This document shows, piece after piece, positions 63,589-64,000 of a DNA stretch of 64,000 bases. Source of the stretch: CAWDLX01 sp963753485 (GTDB lineage: Bacteria; Actinomycetota; Actinomycetes; Mycobacteriales; Micromonosporaceae); NCBI GenBank assembly GCA_963753485.1, contig CAVWCL010000009.1:186001-250000 (forward strand), in the 5' to 3' direction. The translations under genes were made by a program, and so were the position numbers. The notes under the pieces are model-generated. The model searched no databases. It was not told where the DNA came from and saw only the letters and a list, made by a program, of their open reading frames with translations. The first letter of the stretch is position 1. Every line of letters begins with the position of its first letter.

Positions 63589-63849
63589 TTACTTGCTGGA
63601 GAGGACGAAGACGAACAGGGCCATGAATGCGAGGTTGATGAAATACATCGCCTCGACCAGGCCGACCGTCAGGAAGAAGATGGTGAACAGCCGGCTCTGC
63701 GCCTCCGGCTGGCGGGCGACCCCGGAGATCGTTGCGCTGCCGGCGAGACCGTCGCCGACCGCCGCGCCGATCGCGCCGCCGCCCAGAGCCAGGCCACCGC
63801 CGATGAAGGCGCCGGCCAGCTCGATGGCCTGGGGGGTTGAGTTAGCCAT
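63589..63849 (-). CDS. atpE: ATP synthase c subunit
   Basis: I start at ATG 63849, giving 86 residues. The two-helix hairpin has a glycine-rich first helix (GGGLALGGGAIGAAVGDGL), the polar loop ARQPEAQ and the proton-binding Glu66 in VGLVEAMYFI. The glycine pattern predicts a proton, not sodium, ring. It forms the rotor ring turned by proton flow, next to subunit a. Confidence 0.96.
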   Translation of the reverse strand: MANSTPQAIELAGAFIGGGLALGGGAIGAAVGDGLAGSATISGVARQPEAQSRLFTIFFLTVGLVEAMYFINLAFMALFVFVLSSK

Positions 63850-63882
63850 GTCTCTCCTCAATTCGCTGATATGTGCCTGCGG

Positions 63883-64000
63883 TTAATGTCCGTTGCCCTC
63901 CGACGGTGCGACCGACCCGAAGTAGAGCACGGTCAGCAATGCGAAAATGAACGCCTGGATGAGGCCGATGAACAGGTCGAAGAGCTTCCAGATGACGTTG
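63883..64000 (-). CDS. atpB: ATP synthase a subunit, C-terminal end (window edge)
   Basis: The last 38 codons are visible and end at TAA 63883. They read NVIWKLFDLFIGLIQAFIFA, then LLTVLYFGSVAPSEGNGH, the final helix of subunit a with the conserved Gln/Phe pattern. The start and the essential Arg lie beyond the window. It is the first gene of the operon as seen here, 33 nt before atpE. Confidence 0.92.
   Translation of the reverse strand, partial: NVIWKLFDLFIGLIQAFIFALLTVLYFGSVAPSEGNGH

Overview
This is a very GC-rich, densely coded window from an actinomycete, most likely a member of the Micromonosporaceae or a close relative. The support is third-position GC bias, frequent GTG/TTG starts, 4-nt start/stop overlaps, NucS-type mismatch endonuclease instead of a visible MutS/L system, DUF2550 next to atpC, and the actinobacterial order atpB-E-F-H-A-G-D followed by atpC, DUF2550, a cobalamin adenosyltransferase and murA. 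The family-level assignment is inference; no rRNA or tRNA gene is present to check it.

Positions 1-19.4 kb form a surface-glycan (exopolysaccharide or capsule-like) locus. It holds an asparagine-synthase-like enzyme, a Wzz-like chain-length protein, a polymerase/ligase, several GT2 and GT4 glycosyltransferases, a beta-helix exported protein, a sugar-1-phosphate nucleotidylyltransferase, a PIG-L deacetylase, two SAM methyltransferases of the sugar C-methylation architecture, an NDP-sugar epimerase, a flippase and a NodB-type polysaccharide deacetylase. Together these could build, modify, flip, polymerise and trim a deoxysugar-containing polymer. Between about 5.4 and 10.97 kb nearly every gene is split by one-base indels while the protein motifs between the indels stay intact. 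That looks more like local sequence error than old decay, but it cannot be settled from the sequence.

Positions 19.4-44.9 kb are accessory and metabolic: a double 3-hydroxyacyl-CoA dehydrogenase, an aldehyde dehydrogenase, a second pair of glycosyltransferases, an aromatic amino acid decarboxylase, an MFS exporter, lipoproteins, a large LuxR-family ATPase regulator, a kinase-fold protein, a slipin, PadR- and TetR-controlled units, and some broken genes. Two copies of one 62-bp palindromic element lie 6.3 kb apart. Positions 44.9-47.6 kb are a patch of debris: a 5'-truncated group II intron with a recognisable domain V, orphan hypotheticals and a VapC-like remnant.

Positions 47.6-64 kb are core genome: nucS, an ethylmalonyl/methylmalonyl-CoA mutase-like enzyme, an ABC exporter, 3-hydroxybutyryl-CoA dehydrogenase, murA (with Asp in place of the usual catalytic Cys), a PduO-type adenosyltransferase and the ATP synthase operon, running off the end inside atpB. 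A gene on the opposite strand sits between atpD and atpC.
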